A stretch of 64,000 nucleotides of DNA, taken from NCBI RefSeq assembly GCF_030867095.1, contig NC_081835.1, positions 19,724,501-19,788,500 on the forward strand, in the 5' to 3' direction. Under the pieces are notes generated by a model, which saw only the letters and a program-made list of their open reading frames with translations, was not told where the DNA came from and searched no databases. Positions 45,629 to 59,293 of this stretch are shown here, piece by piece. This DNA is from Alligator mississippiensis (Eukaryota; Chordata; Crocodylia; Alligatoridae). The number at the start of each line of letters is the position of its first letter. The first letter of the stretch is position 1. The position numbers and the translations under genes are program-made.

Positions 45629-46228
45629 GCAGGGAGGGTGGTGACAGACAGCTCCCGAGGCTCGCTGCGGATGTGACAGCAGGGGGATGAGGGCTCCCAT
45701 TCCTGCCCCAAAGGTGAGCCAAACTGAGACAGGGAGGATATCAAAGCAGGGCTGCTTGGCCTGCCCTATGGGGATTAAGTGATTAAAGACCTTTCTTGTT
45801 GCTTCTCCAGGTTCCAGCAGAGGATGTTTGGCCGGATTAGCCTGGCAAAGCCTCCCCCCTTAATTTAGGAGAGACAGCGGCACCTCAGAGAGAAGACACC
45901 TCACAGATGAAAGACAGGACACATCCCAGGGGAAGGACTGTCTCTCCTCAACCTTGCTGCTACTTCCCAGTGCCTGCACACATGCCAGGAGCCCTGGATC
46001 CCCCACTACAGGTATTGCTGCTTTGCGAGTCAGCTCCCAGGCTTCAGTCAGAGCCAGGATCTGCTTCCCAAGATCTGTCCTTAGTTCCACACAGGTGACA
46101 GCTCTGTGAGCAGAGGCTGGATGAGCCCATGGCTGGCTGGTTGCAGACATGGCTGATAGTTACATAAGCAAGGCCCTGCCTTACTCAGCATGGTCTCTGC
46201 CCACATGTTCCACCCAGGAAGTAGGGAG
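45629..46228. other. Unique sequence, nothing recognised
   Basis: No gene or repeat signal was identified. Confidence 0.4.
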
Positions 46229-46440
46229 GTTGACCCTGTGGCTAAAGCAATGACCTGGATTCAGTTTCTGGCTCTGCCACAGTTTCCTTGTGAGACCTCG
46301 GGCAAGTCACTTGACCTTTGTGTGACTCCTAACTCTGGCCCCACCAGTCTCTCTGGACTGTAAGAGGGAGCCTTGCACTACATCTGTACAGATCCCTGCA
46401 CAAAGGAGTCCTGAGCCTCACTAGAGTGGAAACGTGGCCA
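46229..46440 (+). mobile_element. MIR/CORE-SINE-like copy, nearly full length
   Basis: The head-to-tail order is intact: TGGATTCAGTTTCTGGCTCT GCCAC, TGAGACCTCGGGCAAGTCAC TTGACC, then GGACTGTAAGAGGGAGCCTT and CTGTACAGATCCCTGCACAA AGGAGTCCTGA. The GGGCAAGTCACTTGACC core is the MIR hallmark. The tail is the shared reptilian tail. Confidence 0.8.
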
Positions 46441-49089
46441 CTGTCCAGCCTAAGTCTACCCTAATGCACATAATCCGCTGACTCTGCAGTTTGGCACTAA
46501 CAAGCTCCTATCCATGCTGGGGCAGACACAACTGCAGGGCTGGAAGGGAGAATCTGCTTTATTTCATCCACTGGGCCGCCAGCAGGGCTCCCGCTGTGGA
46601 GTCTTTCTCCCTAACCATGGCATTGTGAGCAGGGGGAGCCCAACTGGAGCGTCAGATCTGGAGGGAGGCTGGGGTTCTGCTTGTGATGCCCAAAGGGAAG
46701 CTGTAGGCAGAGCCTGTTTAGTCTGGCACAGTCCTTTGAGCAGACTGTGATGCCCTCCCCTCCTGTTTACTCCCCTCCTGCTCTTCCCTCCCCCCCCCCC
46801 CCCAAGTGACTCTGCTGCAATATAAATCAGGGCTTAGACCAGTGGCCATGGTGACCTCAAACAGCATAACTGCACCACAAGTGACTGCCAAGGCCATGTC
46901 CGAGCTATGTACAAATAACTAGGTGGTAGAGCTGCCCTAGAAAGAGTGTTTAGATCCCTCAACCATAATCCTTCCTTGGGTCAAGTTCAGCAGCTGTTTT
47001 CTTCCTCCAAACTCTTCCTTCCTCCCCAGTCTCCAACCTGTCCTGTTCTACTTGGCCACATGGAGAAGGAAACATGGCCACTGTGCAGCCTGAGGCACTC
47101 CCACACTTTCTCACTGCCTTTGGTGCCTGGCACCCAGGAGATGCTTCTAGCATCCCTGGCCTCATCCATGGGGCACTAGCGCAGTGTGCTTGGTTTCACC
47201 TTTCCTGGGGGACGCTTCCACCTCATTGTGCTGCTACCTACCCCAGCAGTCTCGGCCCTGTCAATGCATCTTCTTCCTGGGCTGCCAACATCACAGTCCC
47301 TGCACAGGCTTCACCAGGCTTGTCATGCTATAGAGGGTGAGTGGTTGCCAAGTTTGCAGGCGTAGTCAAGAGGATGCACATGCATAACAGGCCACTGGAT
47401 GGTGCTCTCACCCCATGCACAACACCAGCTGCATGGACTATCTCTGGGCTGTAACTAAAGTACTGCAAAAGAGAGGTGGTTCCAGCCAGTACTGCCAATT
47501 GTGACAAGGCTACAGTGGCAGGTGTGGGGAGATGATCCCAGGTACAGAGTCAGCAATGCTGTAGTAACAGGCTGCTGAGGGTGCAAACATCTGGTGAGTC
47601 AGGATACTATAAAGGGAACCATTTCCCTAACTGGCTCAATTCCTTTCCCTGTCTATCAGGCAAGACTGCATGCAGCAAATAGCTTACAGGTGAGGGCTGG
47701 CTCACACACAAGCTTCACTGGGTTTAGTTAAATCATTTTAGTTAAACTTATGCAGATGTGGGGGAAAGAGAGGCTCTTTTATATCTGTTTGAAAGCAGTT
47801 GTCTCGAGTAAGTCTGTGTCTGTAAATTTAAGGAAGGACTCGAGTGTCATAAGCCTGGTTAAACCAATGGAAGAGCTTCCACATACAGCTGTAGAGGCTT
47901 AACTGCTTAGGTGCCAGTTACATGTGAAGTTGAACAAGTCCACTTGCATGGGTAGAACAGGCTTTGAAGGGTGTGTCTGCATGGTGACTGCAGTGCAGTG
48001 TAGGCATGCCTGAGCTGGCTTTGAACTAGCTAGCTTGGGTGCTGGTGGCTGGCTAGCCTTGGCAAGACAGAGCTGAGCATGAACTGCAAACTCCCCTAAG
48101 CAGCAGGGGAAATATGTGGCCAGTTAATCAACACTGAGCTCCAAAGCTGCAGCTAGATTGCTGCTGGTCTGAAGCCAGCTGGGGTATGTCCAAATGACAC
48201 CACAGTCACTACCAGGATTTCAATGATGACCTGTCTGAGCTGGAGGATGGTGGCAGAGCTGGTCTCTCTGTGCCCAGGGGCCATGCAGCACACAAGCCAC
48301 CTGGGATCCCATGTGTGGCAACTCAAGCTGAGGCCTGGAGTAGTTCAACATGCCTCACATCTGTCATTTCAGCCCTGGCAGCAGCCTCCCAGCAGGGCTA
48401 GGAGTCCTTCTGCAGGGGTCAGTTTGGTTGGGCAGGAGAGCTTGTTTGTTGGGCTCCAGTGAGGAGTTAGCATCCGTTAAGCACTAGTGCCCAGGCCCCA
48501 GCCCTCCCCACACGGTTGTGATGTGTTTGTGAAACACACTGCGCTTGCGGTTGACCAGAGCTCTGAAATAAGTGAGGCCGGAATTCATGCACTGTGCTGT
48601 ATCCTGATGTGGTCAGGAGCCCAGGCCTGGCTGGGGGAGGGCGGGGGGCCAAGGGAGGCTGCTGGTGGCAGCAGAGGCTGTGAGGTGCCTGCCAGGAGCC
48701 TGTGCAGGGCCTTGCGATGTCACTGCCACCGGGCGTGCGGGGGCCCTCCAGGGTTCCGGAAAGCCTGACCCGACACGACCGGAACCACGATAAAAATGAA
48801 CCTGACCAGGACACCAGAATGGGGGAGATTAATGTCTGAATTGTCAACAAGCCACTGGAAAAAAAAGGCACAAGAGGAAGCAAGGGGCTGGGAGAATCCA
48901 ACAGATACCACCAGTGGGGGGGGGGGGGGGGATGGGGAGGAAAATGCTGCTTCTGCCCACATGTTCTGTGCTGCCTGGCCCTGCTGCTGCTTTACCTCTG
49001 CAGCACCCCATGGTCCCACTCAATAAGGCCCCAGGGAATCTGGACTTCCCAGAACAGGTAGCTGGGAGGTCCATGGTTCTCCCTAGTAG
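46441..49089. other. Unique DNA, no gene; C14 tract
   Basis: C14 at 46790-46803. About 48525-48610 and 48690-48800 retain CpGs without repeat signature and might be conserved non-coding. Frames at 48467-49096 on both strands have no domain. Confidence 0.4.
48916..48931. repeat. G16 homopolymer
   Basis: Sixteen consecutive G. It is prone to length error in sequencing and may form a quadruplex with nearby G runs. Confidence 0.9.
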
Positions 49090-49841
49090 TGGTTGAGCTG
49101 TTAAACCCGCAGCATGCTTATAGGCTCGGCAGTGTTACGCTCACTAGCACCATGGCTAAAAGAGACTTGGGGATAATGATTGACCACAAGATGAACATGA
49201 GCCACCGATGCGATGTCGCAGCTGGTAAAGCAAACCAGACTCTGGCTTGCATCCACAGATGCTTCTCAAGTAAATCTCAGGATGTCATCCTCCTGCTGTA
49301 CTCAGCCTTGGTGAGGAGGCAGCTGGAGTACTGCATCCAATTCTGGGCTCCACAATTCAAGAAGGATGTTGAGAAGCTTGAGAGTCCAGAGGACAGCCAC
49401 GCACATGATCAGAGGGCAAGAGAATAGGCCTGATGAAGAGAGGCTGAGAGCCATGGGACTCTTCAGCCTGGAAAAGTGCAGGCTCAGGGGGGACCTGGTG
49501 GCTTCCTATAAGTACATCAGGGGTGTGCATCAGGATCTGGGGAAACATCTGTTCATCAGAGCACCCTGAGGGATAACAAGGACCAATGGTCATAAACTCC
49601 TCCAAGACCATTTTAGGCTGGACATAAGGAAAAATGTCTTTACTGTCTGAGCCCCGAAGGCCTAGAATAGACTCCCCCCAGAAGTGGTATAGACACCTAC
49701 TCTGGGCTCATTCAAGAAACGTTTGGATGTTTATCTTGCTTGGGGTCCTTGACCCTAGCTGATTTCCTGCCCCTGGGGCAGGGGGCTGGACTTGATGATC
49801 TTCAAGGTCCCTTCCAGCCCTAATGTCTATGAATCTATGAA
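49090..49841 (+). mobile_element. CR1 LINE 3' end with RT C-terminal coding
   Basis: One frame reads KRDLGIMIDHKMNMSHRCDV, then ANQTLACIHRCFSSKSQDVI and LYSALVRRQLEYCIQFWAPQ. This is the conserved C-terminus of CR1 reverse transcriptase (EKDLGVLVDxxLNMS...LYSALVRPxLEYCVQFWAP). The UTR ends with AGGGGGCTGGACTTGATGAT, CCCTTCCAGCCCTAATGTCT and a GAATCTATGAA tail. It is 5'-truncated at about 750 bp, frame-disrupted and inactive. It is the same subfamily as 7203-7330. Confidence 0.95.
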
Positions 49842-52800
49842 CCACCTCCAGCATCCCTGGGCTGCTACTGCTGTTTATCCCTAAGGATCCAAGCATGCAT
49901 GTTGGAAGTGCCCATCGCCTGCCATCTTGTGGCAGTGTGCCCTGAGGGGATCCCTGCTGATTCTCCAGAGTCCAAATCCAAACTTTCCAGGTGTCCTGAG
50001 AGCAGAGGCCCAGCCACATACCTTGCCCAGGCTCCAGCCACAGACCAAGAGCCCTAGCTGCCCAGGATTCATTTAGCACTGTCAGGATGAGAGATGCTAC
50101 CAGCACCATGCGCTGCTATGATTGTTATCAGCCCCTCCTGCACCCTCCAACTGGACACATGTGCTGCCTTCTAGCTCTCCTATTCCCAGGGTGTTACTGC
50201 AGCTCCTTTCTGCTGCTTCTCAATCAGCCTCTGGACATGCAATTTTTAGAAGCACCCCTCAGCAGTTTCCCTTTGTCTGCTCTATGTTGACTCTGAAGTG
50301 GATCCACAGCAGCTGCTCCATCCCCAGCCTTCACTTCATGATGGTATCATTTCTCTCCTCCCTTCTCCCTAGGGAACTTATGCCTGGCTCCGTCTCAGTA
50401 CTTTCTCTTCCCCCTTGACTGCACTTGGGAATGGACCTGAATCAGTCACCAGTGACCAGCAAACAGGGGTCCTTTCGCTGCTGCTAACCTGAACCTGTAG
50501 ACAGGAGCAACCAGGGGCTTGCACCCAAGGCTTGCAGCAAACCCAATCAGCTCAGTGTGCCCTTGTCTCCCTGTAGGGTTGGCACAGCCGCAGCTGTGCT
50601 GGCTGCTGAATCTCAAGCACAGATGGGGCCTTTGGGATTGGCAAGATGAGAGTGGCTGGGTTCACTGGGGGGCAGCATGCACCTCCCTTCAGTTCCCCAA
50701 TTCTCCCTTGCCAGGTGAGTAGTCACCATGTGTTTCACAGTTTCCTGCCAGCCCCTTTCCACCTGACTCTTTCTCCCCATTTGCCTCCTTCAGGGCTTGT
50801 TCCCACTCTCTCTGTGCTTCCCTCTGTAGATGTCTCCTGTGCACCCCTCATCTGCCCCATGTTGGCATGGTTTTGTTCCTGGAATCTCTGCTGAATGCTG
50901 GGCCTTGGGTACCTCTTCCTGCCTTGTGCATTTATTCATGCACTATATACTGCCTCCCTTTGACAGGTGTGGGGCATCTTCAGCTTCCCCTGCTTCCTGG
51001 CCTTTCCATTGGCCCAGATGAAGGTTGGTTCTTCATTCCTTTTTCCCTTTCAACTGCCTATGCCTCCCTTGTACCACACCCAGCCTCACCAGCTTCTGTC
51101 TGCCTTCTCCCTGAAGGGAGGAAAGGGAGGAGTTGTCTCCATCCCTCTTGCATGCACTGGGGAATGGAGTCAGCCTGCACTTCATCCACAAGCCCCAGAC
51201 TTGGCTTATCCCAGCCTGAGGAAGAGCAAATGTAGCCACAACACCATCATGACTAATAACAGCACTGGGAAGGGTGTGACCCAGACTTGTTTGCCTCCTG
51301 CTCTGGGCAGCAATCTGGGCAGGGGCTGTGAGGGGCTGGTAGAGGTATCCCTGGTGTAGCTAATTCATCCTTTAATCAGCAACACCCAGTGCAGTCCTGA
51401 GGTTAGGCAGTGAGCTCCAAGATGCTGGTCCACGGGCACCAGCCAGTTCCACGTTCCACAGGCTGTCTTGGAGGGACATCTAGCGGTTGTCTTGTCTCAC
51501 TGCATTTATCAGTATCCAAATTCCATACAACAGCAAAAGATTTCACTATGGTGACTGCTAAGGGAAGCAGGTATTTACTGTGGGGGAGTCTTTGCAGAGA
51601 ACCTTCTTGTTGCCTTTCTCAAAATCCTAGGCCAACCATGCTTATGGTTTGTCACAGTTCTGGAGCATTGTTGCTGTTTGTGTGCCAGTAGCATCTGGTC
51701 AACCCAGCAGAGACAGAGGCATTGTGGCAAGGGCCATACACGCACACATAATACAAGTCCCTGCCCCAGCAAATTGGCCATCTTACTACGTGAGAAGGAG
51801 AGTGAGGGAAAGACGCAGTTGTTATCTCCCCCTGACAGGTGGGAACTTGACCCAAGTCAATCCTGGGCTTTTTCCATAAGGTCATCCTTCCTCTCACGTA
51901 GTAAAGAAGAGGGCTGTGCCCTTAGGGGTGTGATTTCTATGAACAAGGCAGCCCCCGAGAGGCTGCAGGTCAGGCTCTTAGTAATTTTATTGTTTTCTTC
52001 TCAAGAGCTGGGCAGGCTATGAAGCAAATGCATAACAGACATTTTGAGGAATCTGAATCCCTTTTCTATTCAACTGGCTTCATGACCTGGCTTGTTTGCT
52101 GTTCTACAAAGCTCCATCCCAGTTTGGGTCATTTTACCCAAAGTTTAGAAAATGGCTGGTCTTTTGGGAAATCAGTATGCCCTGAGGAGTGTTCCTCGCT
52201 TGCAAAGGAAGTGCCAGCCAGCCACCCAGGTACAGACAGACTTGTGCAGTTTGCAGGCAAGAAGCAATATCCTATTGCTGAGTTGGTGGGTTACATAATG
52301 TGAATAAAGAACCCTGAATAACCAGGTGCAGTCAGAAGAAAACTGCTTGAACAGTGCCTAGGTTTCAATCTCTGTGCATCTAGATGGAGAGCTCTTTGCA
52401 CAAATTGTGTTTTGAATGCTAAGGAGTATTGAATACAAGTGTAAAAAGCAACATCCATTGTAGATAATTAGTAAAACAGAAAACAGGGCTAACTTCACTA
52501 CACAAATTGTTTGCTACAAACAGCTTTTCTACCTTTTTTCTGTGAGCATTAGGTCTGTGCAAGCTCTTCCATGATTCAAGCCTGAGATGGTCTTATCTGA
52601 TCTGAGGTTTGTTCCATATTCAGTAAGACTTATCTTCAAGGAACTCGGTGGCCTGGGTGCAGGGTATCTAAAAGATTGGTTAAATATCTCATCTGATGGC
52701 TGTGGTTGACACTTTGACCCATTAGAACAAGGAGCCTATAAAGCTGGTCTGTATAGCATGAGAGTTTCCCAAAGACCATGGAGTAAACTCCCATATGGAA

Positions 52801-52880
52801 TTAAAGGCCATCACAACTTCACCTCCTTCCTCTTCAGAAGTAAGCTATGTTTCTGTGATCTTAGCTTCTCTGACGAACAA
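49842..52880. other. Unique sequence, no supportable gene
   Basis: Frames at 50646-51359 and 51410-52022 are pyrimidine-rich translations without domains. No repeat family is recognised. Confidence 0.4.
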
Positions 52881-52888
52881 TATTGTAA

Positions 52889-52905
52889 TGTGTGTGTGTG
52901 TGCAT
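52889..52905. repeat. Short TG microsatellite
   Basis: About seven TG units followed by GCATGCACATGTATGTAT. Confidence 0.8.
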
Positions 52906-55900
52906 GCACATGTATGTATTTGCCCCCTTCAGGAAAAAAGACGAGAGAGCAAACCCATGATAGATGTTAGTCATGCTGCTTAAGGCAGCGCTGGATACTC
53001 CAGTGATGAGGACAGCAAAAGAACCAATATAGAACAGAACAGAATGTTTCTTTTATATTTGCTAGCCACATCCTGAGTGTGACTTTTTTTCCCATCTGTT
53101 GGGAAGGGGGTAGGTATCTGTCACAGAGCGATGAAGAGGTTTGTGATCCAGCCATGTGCTGAAGGTTACTGTGGAGGGCAGAGTGGTTTTCACATCTGAG
53201 GGAATCCTCTTTGTCAACAGAGAAGCCCTGGAGCATTTGGATGCATTGTCAGTGGTCGCTAGTGGACAGGTCTTTACCCTGGGCTTTGCCTGTGGAGTAG
53301 AGGAGCCAGCAATGGTGGTGACATGGGCCATGGAGGAGGGTTTGCCTAGGACTTTGGGTGCAGTGAAACCATGTTGCCCATCTCTGACCTGGTTGACTTA
53401 AAACTAGAAGAACAATTTTAAAAGGACAGAGATGAGCAGAACTTAAAGGAGCAATCACCAACTGAACAGAAGCATCAATAGAGAGAGTTTCCTTCATGGA
53501 GGAGCCTCTTCCATGGGTAAACTGCTGTGTCAGGATGCTGTTCCCAATGCACAGCCTTGGTTTTCCCTCCCTTTGTTCCAATCATTGGTACTCACTACCT
53601 AATCCCTCTCCCTGCCTTCACCACATATAGGTGGGTTGATGGCCTGCCCCTGCACTGCTGTTTTGCCAAGCTCTGTGAGTCTGCTCATTCAGTCCTTTCT
53701 CACAGTTCACATCCTCCAAGCCTCATGCCTGCTTTCCTCTGCTACGAACCCCCTCGAGTTTGTTGTTCTATCTCTCAGGCATCACGGCGCTGTGTTGGAT
53801 GCAGTACATCTGAGCTGTGCAGAGAGAGGGCCCCACAGCCAGCAGATTGACAAGATAAGAAATACAAGAGTCTCCTCACTGGTCAAGCCACAAGCTTGTC
53901 TTGGCTGAGAACCCTTTGCTGATCTGATCTGGGGCACGGAGGCCAACAGCGAGGGACAGAGAATCAACTGCACAGCATAGGATTGGTATTCACTCACTGG
54001 GGCATGGGACCTCCCCAGCCCTTGACTGTTCACTGTTTATCCAAAGCACCATCTCCCCTGGCCCGCTGCTGTATTAGAAGCCCAGGTGTCAGGGAAACAA
54101 TGTGGGCTAATGGTGAGGAAGGCAGCGAGACGGTAATCACCATCCACCCTTGGCAGACCGTGAGGAAGGCAGCAGCTGTAAAGGGAGTACCCAGAGGGGT
54201 GGCTTTGACCCCCTCATTGTGATGCACTTACCTTCCCTGATTACCGTTGTGCTGTGGGAGAGGTCAGTTCATTACAACAGGGCTTTTGCAATGAAATGGG
54301 ACCAAAGCTCTCCCTGCTCATGCTGCAGGGGGAACCTGAGCTTGAGCAGTGAGTGGGAGAGGGGCCAGGACAGTAATGCACAATGAGGTGTGAGGGAGTC
54401 ATGTATTTCCCAGAGCACCTAGCTTTGGGCTCTCTGGCTTCTTCCAAGACAGTGACTCCAGTGTGCCCTGCCATGTGGAAAACCTGCCTGAGTTACCCCC
54501 TCAGACTGATCAAGAGCCACAGAATTCCCTCCACTTCCAAACCTAAAAAGATGCCTTGTCTTGTCACTCTACTCTGTGCTCTTGCCTCCATGTCTCAGGC
54601 CTGGGCTGGGTCCAAGACCACCCTGGAAACACATTCTCTACCCCAGAGGGAACTGGAGATGGACTGGTGGGAGAAGAGTCAGGGTACAGATTTGAGTCTT
54701 GCGCAAGAATTTGGGTCTCTTGCAGCAATAGCAAGGCAGTGCCATGGGATGCAGCTTGGTTAAAGGTGCTTCTTTCCAGGAGAGACAGTGAAAAGCAAGG
54801 TCTGCAGCCACCTATGGAGCAGGATGATCAGACAGGGGGTGGCTTGATGCCTTGACCAGCATTTCCTCTCAGAAAAGAGGCAGTGATGTTCCTGGCTGTA
54901 TGCGAGTCTGTGCTATGTGTAGAATGACCCTGGCAAGGGTCTCTGTGGTTGCAGGTCTGCGGCCATCTACCTTGCTTCTGCTTTAGAAAGCCTTGGGATC
55001 CTTTGCGGTTTAAAGAGGCTACAGGAGTGCAAATGCTGCTTTGGGATCGTTCCCATGTCGGGAGCCTTTTCCTTGTTCCATTTCCATCTCTTTGTCATGC
55101 GGGTCTGTTGCATGGGGGATTCAGAGCCATCTTACGTGGCTCTGAGGGAAGAGCTCTACAAACATCCCACAAGTTGCAGCCGCCTTGGTGGAACAGCAGC
55201 ATCCCTCAGGGGTCAGCTGCCTGGGGAATGAGTAGAGGCACATGGTCACTCATGGAAATGACACGATGAGTTTCCTCCAAGCCCCTCCTCAGCCATCCTT
55301 TCTCCAAGGCCGCTGGCGTCATCCCAGCTGGCCTGGTCTGTGATTCTAGTCAAGGTCTGGAACATCACAAAACATGGATGACGTTTTGCCCAAACTCAAG
55401 TCCCCTTTGTGCTGGCAGATTCCTGGGCATGTCATAGAAGGGATGCTATCCCTACTCAGAGCATCACACAAGCCTTTGGGTTACCTCTGTGTGTCATGAG
55501 GTGTGCAGGTCCCCATAGACAAATGCCACCAGTATCTTCTTCAATGGCCTGGGCTGAAAGGCCCAGTGCCACCAGGGCTCCTGATGCCCCAAGCAAGGCA
55601 GGCTACATGCCTGCCTGTCTGCAGGGACAGTGGCAGAAGCCCAGGGAGCCCTCAGAGTTTCTAGGAAGTTTCCTGTCTGACGCTCTAGCAGATGCCCTGG
55701 GTCTTCAACCGCTGCCAGTCCTGGGCTTCCGGTAGGGGCTCCAGCCCGGAGCCCCCCTCCGCTATCAGCTCACCAGATGCTTTTTTCAGGATACTGTGGT
55801 AAAACTGTGCAGGGCATGAGCTGCAATTTGGGGTTTTCTCTGGTGTCAGCCTTGAAGACAAATTGGATGAGGAAAAAAAAAATGATGCCCCTGTCACTGG

Positions 55901-58499
55901 TCATTAGTCACTCTTGTTTTTCTCCTGTGTGTGCCGAGATGAAGCGGTGGGTCCCCCAAGCGACCCTGCATGGGTGGGCAGTGGGGCTGGGGCACTGGGG
56001 GGACTTGGTCAACAGTTACCTGGGCCAGAGGGGAGCAGAAGTTTCCCAGTCTCCTGCAGTCTTCAGCTTCTTGATTGTGTCGCCCCCCAGTGGTGCACTG
56101 CGCCTTCCGGCTGCTGCCTCGGGCTCCTTTCCCAGCCACATGGGGAAGCCTGCATGAGCCCAGGCTTTAGCACAGGAGGCCATGGGATGGGCTACATCGT
56201 GACTCCAAGTTTAATGGGTGATGCACCCCGTGACCTCCTCTGGAGCCATTCCCTTGGGCTTGCCAGGATCTGGACAGGAATTCATGCCTCGCTCAGTGTT
56301 CATGGCTCCTTTCTACCAAGGGTTCTGCTGTGATTGAGTAGATGCTGTTAAGCAATAGCATCATGCAGGCCTGTTGCATCTTCCATGGGGAAGGACCTCA
56401 AAGTATGTTGCAAGCTCAGAGGGTGGCAGTCATGGGGCCCTGGCCTGCACAGCAGCCTCACTGGGATGGAGCACAGCTACACAGTGGTGGGAGGCGAGAA
56501 GCGAGGCAGAACTCTGAACGCTTACATTGTGGAGAGGCTGATTAGGGTAGCAGACTGAAGTTGTCTTGCCCAGCACATGCCCAGAAGGTGCTGTGGGGCT
56601 GGCCATGCTGAACCAGCCTGGAGCACAAGAAATGCGTGATTTTTCAGGACCCCTTGCAAGCTCACAGCTCACCAGCTGCCTCTTTCTCCTCCCTCCACTT
56701 TGGAATTGGGCCTGAGGTGACCATCAAAGTCACTTCTCCCTCTGACCTGGGGAAGTAGCCTGGTGGCAAGAGGTGGGGACTTGCCCCAGATGTCAGACAC
56801 CCCTCACTGTCTAAACCTCAAATGGGACCAAGAGTAAGAGGCAGAAGAGAGGGCCCAGACCTAGGAAAGGAGCTTAGTGCTGAGCTTTGGCTCCAGGTTT
56901 GGCTGACACTAGCATGTGTTCCCTGGTTACTGCCTTGTTCTCCAGGAGGCTCCCCTCTCAGCCCCTCTGTTCCCTCTGCAAGATGAGAGAGGAACCAGCT
57001 TGCTGATGTGAGTGTTTGCCATGAACAGAATGGGGCCTCTTGAACAGTGCCCATGCCTTGGCCTGAATTGCTTGGCGTAGGCACTGGTCTCTGCTCAGGT
57101 ACCGCCTTGCAGGTCACACAGGATGCATAGCAGGAATGAGAGACCTCAGCCTTGTAGCCTCCCCAGGGATCTGTGCAGCAAATGCAGATTTGTACTTTAG
57201 TCAGCAAGTGCATCTCTCAAAAGCACTCGCTTGGAGGGGGAAGTGGTAGATGGGAGGGGGTACTGACAGGACTTCCCAGAATCCACGCTCCATGCTACCT
57301 CTCCCAGCCGGGTGCCTTGAATTGGGAGCATAGCAGATCTCACAGGCAGAACAGGCACAGCCTGAATCAACCAGTAACTGGGAGACTACTGAGGAGCCTG
57401 CAAGGTGGGCTGCGAGAGCAACCTGAGCCAGTAGGTGGTGGTCTGAGCCAGCCACAGGGCACCACGGAGCTCTGCCATCTTGCAGAGATGGGGTTCTCAT
57501 AATTTGTGGGCACATCTCACAAGAACAGCCATAATCCTTCTGTTGTCCTGATGATGTTCCCACTGTAGGGGTTCAAGGAGTGCGCCCACCTAAGGAGCCC
57601 TGCTTTGCTGTTCCAGCTGGAAGATTGTGTTCTTCCTTTCCATCCAAAACTATTGTCCTGCATTCTTGCATGTTGTGAAATGGCTGCTGGGTTTCACCCA
57701 GAGATGGGTGCATCCAGAAGGGAAGTGAGTGACTCTGTGCCCACAAGGGATGTTCTGGACACTGCCTGTGCACGTGTGATGTCTGATGGGACTTAAAGTG
57801 AGACCATCCCAGCAACTGCAGCGGGACCTTCTTCAAGAGATTCTGCTCCCCCATCTGCTAGCAGGGAGCTGGCTAGTGCCAGCTGGGCGTGGGAGAGTCA
57901 TCAGCGCTGTTGATTTGGCAACGGGAGCTTTTCTCTGTGTTACCACCTAGTCTGTGTTTGCTTGTAGAGCACTAGCACTTCTGGCCAACAGCTTCCTTAA
58001 CTAGCATTGCTAACATTTGCCTCCATGCTGCACCTGGCTCAGGTGACCCAAGAAAGGATGCTTTTCCCAGGGTGTTTTCCAAAGTGGTGGCTTTGTGAGC
58101 CACTAGATGGTGCTGTGCAACTGTTCTTCATGAGTCCTAGCTCAGCTCGGTGGTTGCAGCTGCCTCATCTCAAACTGCAGGTTGGGAGGTTGCCGGGAGG
58201 GGGGGGCTGCTGCCTGCCCCTTACATACAGGCTAAGCCACCCTTCATAGGAGAGCTTTATGCCCCTTGTTCCTTTACCAGGGCTGGCTGCTTTATAGCAA
58301 TAGAGGAAGTGATCCTTGTAGCTACCTAGATATTATAGGAAATCATGGTTAAAAAAAAAACATTGTTAAGGTTGTAAATTTTGGATGCCTCATGCACCAT
58401 ACCTCCTGATGTCAGGTACATACGTGACAGCTTAGCCTTTCTGTAAATTAGACCCTCGGGTGGCAAAACACCTAGAAAGCAAAGAACATAAAATTAGCA
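52906..58499. other. Long unique stretch, no supportable gene
   Basis: The 53060-53470 interval has open frames on both strands (for example + strand LKVTVEGRVVFTSEGILFVN). They show no known domain or splice framing. The frames at 54383-54763, 55409-56333, 56818-57213 and 57173-57563 were read and judged chance. No RNA gene was seen. Confidence 0.4.
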
Positions 58500-58575
58500 G
58501 CCACCTTTTGCAAAGCTTGGGTTCAGTGACTTGCCCAGCTCCACACAGGAAGTCTGTGGCAGAGACAGAGAGAGA
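58500..58575 (-). mobile_element. MIR/CORE-SINE fragment
   Basis: GGTTCAGTGACTTGCCCAGC followed by TCCACACAGGAAGTCTGTGG CAGAGACAG is the inverse complement of the MIR core (tctgccac...gggcaagtcac). Confidence 0.7.
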
Positions 58576-59261
58576 AGCCAGTCCTCCCAGGCTGCTTTCA
58601 CCATAAGACTGTTTTTTTTCTTCCCACTGTCGTCCATCTCATTCATTCACTCCCTAGTTTCTGCACCAGACAAGACAGGGGCCCTACAAGCAAAATCCTC
58701 CTGTGCCACACCCAGCCTGGATTCATCCCCTAGCACGGCGGTCATGTGCACTGAATGAGGCATAGGAAGAAAGTGTGCATGCTCATCTAAGTAAAGACTA
58801 TCACACCACGTTACCATGGACAACTGTGGGTCTGGCAGTCACTCTGTTGCTTGCCTAGATAATGTTGTTTTGACACAATGGGTGGAAGTGCCCACACACA
58901 ACACCCATGTGGCATCAGAAAGGTTACGTGCTGCTCTGGCATGGATTTAAAAATAAAATCAGGGCTAAACTACTACCCTGACTTTCTCAAGAAACAGTAG
59001 TTAAAACAAGCTGTTGTATTCTAGCTGTTCAAGCTACACAGTCTGCAAACACTCTGCGCGTGGGTGTCTATTGATATGCTTCCTGTTGCCATAGTACCTG
59101 AGAGCCCATTCCCAGTTTTGTGTAACTCATGTAGTGTTCCCTAGGTGCACAGGTTTGTACATGCATGTGTCATGGTCTCACCCTAAAAAAGCACACCAGA
59201 GCTGCCTCTGCCCCATGCCCCAGGCCAGATCCAGCCTGCAAAATAGCCGCCGGCCCAGGGT

Positions 59262-59264
<3 letters not shown>
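58576..59264. other. Unique sequence, nothing recognised
   Basis: No gene or repeat signal was found. Confidence 0.4.

Positions 59265-59293
<29 letters not shown>
59265..59293. repeat. G29 homopolymer
   Basis: Twenty-nine consecutive G, exceptionally long for a vertebrate G run. The true length is uncertain because such runs are hard to sequence and assemble. Confidence 0.85.

Noticed and set aside
53156-53401. + strand frame with beta-rich looking translation
   Set aside because: No family match and no splice context. The opposite strand is also open over the same interval.
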